DNA of 64,000 nucleotides from positions 4,513,703-4,577,702 of the forward strand of contig NC_088301.1 of NCBI RefSeq assembly GCF_032854445.1, in the 5' to 3' direction. Origin of the DNA: Liolophura sinensis. Taxonomy: Eukaryota > Mollusca > Polyplacophora > Chitonida > Chitonidae. This document shows positions 61,759-64,000 of the stretch, piece after piece. Under the pieces are notes generated by a model. It saw only the letters and a program-made list of their open reading frames with translations, had not been told where the DNA came from and did no database searches. Numbering within the stretch: the first letter of the stretch is position 1; the number at the start of each line of letters is the position of its first letter. Both the position numbers and the translations under genes were made by a program.

Positions 61759-64000
61759 CCAATTTATCAAACATTAACATTCTGTTATCTCCAAATGTAG
61801 GTCAGATTTACGAAATCATAACTATATATACATGTACATGCATGGACGGAGTTTCTTTCAGTGTTAATTTATTGACAATTCATGACTCTTCTGCTTTAAA
61901 AGTTTACTTATTTATTTATGTATTTATATATTTGCTTGGTGCCTTGTCAAGAATTTTTCCCTTATACGACGGTAACACAACAGGTATATGGGTGGAGCCA
62001 ACCGGAGTTGCCGGAGTATGTTGTGTAAAATGTGTTATTTACAATGCATACACATATACCGACCCTCAGTGGCCCATTTGTATAACACGTTGATCTCGAT
62101 TAAGCCGATCGACTCATGACTCGAATCTGTAGCACTCCCCAGTTCAGCTGCGACTTTAGATCAGGTTTGTCAGGTATCTAGTTTTAGAATAAAGGAACCT
62201 AACCGCCGTCCTGTGAAAAATTTCTCAAGTTCGCTGGGTTAACGGTAACTTATTAAAGGCACTGTTAAAGGAGGATTTTAGGGGCAAAAAGTCAGTCGGC
62301 GGAAATTCAGCCAAATTTTTGCCATTATCTCCCTTGTCTGGTCAATAATCGTTAAACAAAGTTTGTAAAATGTATGATGCGACACACTTTATAACTTTCT
62401 TCTCACTTTAGAGTCATTTTATCACTACATAAATAGAACAGGTGCGAGTGTGATATTTTTGAAGGGCAATAATTTAAGCTATTCTTGGCAAATAGAGAAA
62501 ATTTGGTGTGATTTGCGAATGCGAATTTTTTGGCCAAAAACGTTCGGTATAGCATCTTTAAGTAACATTAAATAAGTCAGATATAAGAGGTATTTTCGTT
62601 CTTTTTCTTCATACAAGGTTCCTGTTGGGTGCCGCCGTTTCCTGTCAAATAACACCTTCCGAAAAACTATCGTATACGTCAGACCGAGAATATGGGCATG
62701 TGTGCAAAAATTCAAAACCAACACTTATATAAATAGGCCTACGACATTTATGTTGAGGTATAAAAGGGTCCGGATAAGCAAGCAATATATTTATCGTGTA
62801 ACAAAAGGGTCCATTTATGTTCTCCATATATGGGGGGGGGAGGGGTCGGAAACTGTGGGTACTTACATGCGAGAACAGAATTTGTTATGCTATACCCACC
62901 TGTGCACAATTTAGTTCATGTGTTCCAAACAAACTTATACGGCTGATTTGTTGTGTTTCCAAACCGATGTGTATCGATACCTTGTACTTAAATGGACGCT
63001 TCTTAATTGTAATTTCCTTACAAAGATATGATTGTGGTAGTTTAATGTCTTAAAATAAACTTATAAATGTAACTGTATACCATTTCCGGGTTCATCGGGT
63101 CAATGCCCCGCCCCATAGATACAAAGATAAGTCAATCGATCTGTATACAGTAATGCTCTTTATTCCAATAGATCAATATTCGATTAGGAGCTATGATGAA
63201 CCATTCATCGGAACCAGGTTGTGTGGGAGATCTCCAGTTTTCTCATACATCGGTTTTACTTACCTTTTTGGCCTTAGGGTGTGTCCTTTTGGATCCTGTC
63301 CAACATTTTCTTTCTCACACGTCGTTGGCGATAATTAATTCTGACTCAAATATGCCCATTCACAAATTCGCTCACAATCCTGGGTCACGTGATCTGTTTA
63401 CCCTTGTCGTCTGCACCTGTCAAGTTCCGGTCAATGGAGTCCAGTTAAGCGACTAGTGTCAAATCACTGATATGATCTGACCAGTTTGTTCCGTTACCAT
63501 GAGTGCTGACGACTGTCCGGAGGCGGGGAGTGGAGGATGGACAATCCAGCCCAAAGCCAGTCCCACGGACTCATTGACCACTGATCATTTCTGGTGATAA
63601 TGATCCAGCAACTGCTTTAAGGTGATTCACATGATTACTAGTCCGCTACCGTCGTAATGCTGTTTAATGGTGATTTACAACATACAGCTAGACTTTCCCT
63701 CAGAGGATATTATTACAGATTAATATAAAATTGTATAAAATTTTAACGTGTTACAAACTGTTCATTGTTTCTCGACATTTGAATGAAACCAACATGATGC
63801 GAAATGTAAAGGGCACCTTGCAACTAGTAGGAAATCGTCCCACTTCAGTGCAGCAGTGCGGTGTTAATTTTTCCCGCAGAAAAAACAAGTAAAACTTACT
63901 TGAATGCGAGGTACAATTACTGAAGAACGTGTGTGAAAAATTGGAGTGATGCGATTTATACTTCTTGTTTTATCAAAGGGCAAAAGTAGGGTCAAAAGCA

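Larger units (their letters stand above)
57326..64000. other. AT-rich intergenic DNA, no gene seen
   Basis: It contains a 45-bp array (58560-58885), a CA run (about 60950-60978), GA run (about 61470-61490), TA run (61714-61755), a SINE tail fragment (61900-61975), TGACGTCA (59836-59843) and TTATCTCCCTT (62325-62335). Short open frames show no family signature. Confidence 0.5.

Noticed and set aside
63193-63456. 87-codon frame MMNHSSEPGCVGDLQF...
   Set aside because: No family signature, no splice context, and low-complexity neighbours; chance frame.

Overview
The window is nuclear DNA of an invertebrate animal, very probably a bivalve or gastropod mollusc. Genes are split into short exons with GT-AG introns. 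No bacterial features (operons, Shine-Dalgarno sites) are seen. Introns and intergenic DNA are full of minisatellites and of tRNA-derived SINEs whose 3' tails (a TTGAGTACGGCGTAAAACACC-like core followed by an AAATAAATA run) are of the type known from molluscs. The species cannot be named from the sequence.

Three protein genes were rebuilt exon by exon, and their reading phases close without error. (1) About 1.7-19.5 kb, plus strand: an endosomal Qa-SNARE of the syntaxin 7/12 class, 282-283 aa. (2) 23.5-26.8 kb, minus strand: a stathmin-domain protein with an N-terminal MGC lipidation signal (STMND1-like), 327 aa in three exons. (3) 31.8-53.8 kb, minus strand: a glucokinase regulatory protein-like (GCKR, double-SIS) protein, 565 aa in 19 coding exons. 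The first two genes are convergent; the last two lie in the same direction.

The most striking signal is at the 3' half of the syntaxin gene. The exon coding for the SNARE helix after the central glutamine is present twice (10247-10329 and 11820-11902). Both copies are 83 nt in the same phase; splicing both together gives an almost immediate stop, and skipping both shifts the frame. The membrane-anchor exon is also present twice (15042-15138 and 17633-17728). If the first anchor exon is joined to the second, a TAA stop forms exactly at the splice junction. The locus thus seems built to make up to four syntaxins with different SNARE C-halves and different membrane anchors.

The GCKR-like gene carries at least five intronic minisatellites and a 94-bp satellite of about 32 copies (34977-40631). 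A Ty3/gypsy-type LTR element (36968-39621) sits inside the satellite with a 4-bp target duplication. It retains its 5' LTR, primer-binding site, gag and protease, but everything from reverse transcriptase to nearly all of the 3' LTR is missing. The rest of the window (1-1.7 kb, 19.5-23 kb, 26.9-31 kb and 53.8-64 kb) holds minisatellites, TA runs and SINE fragments, and no gene I could support.
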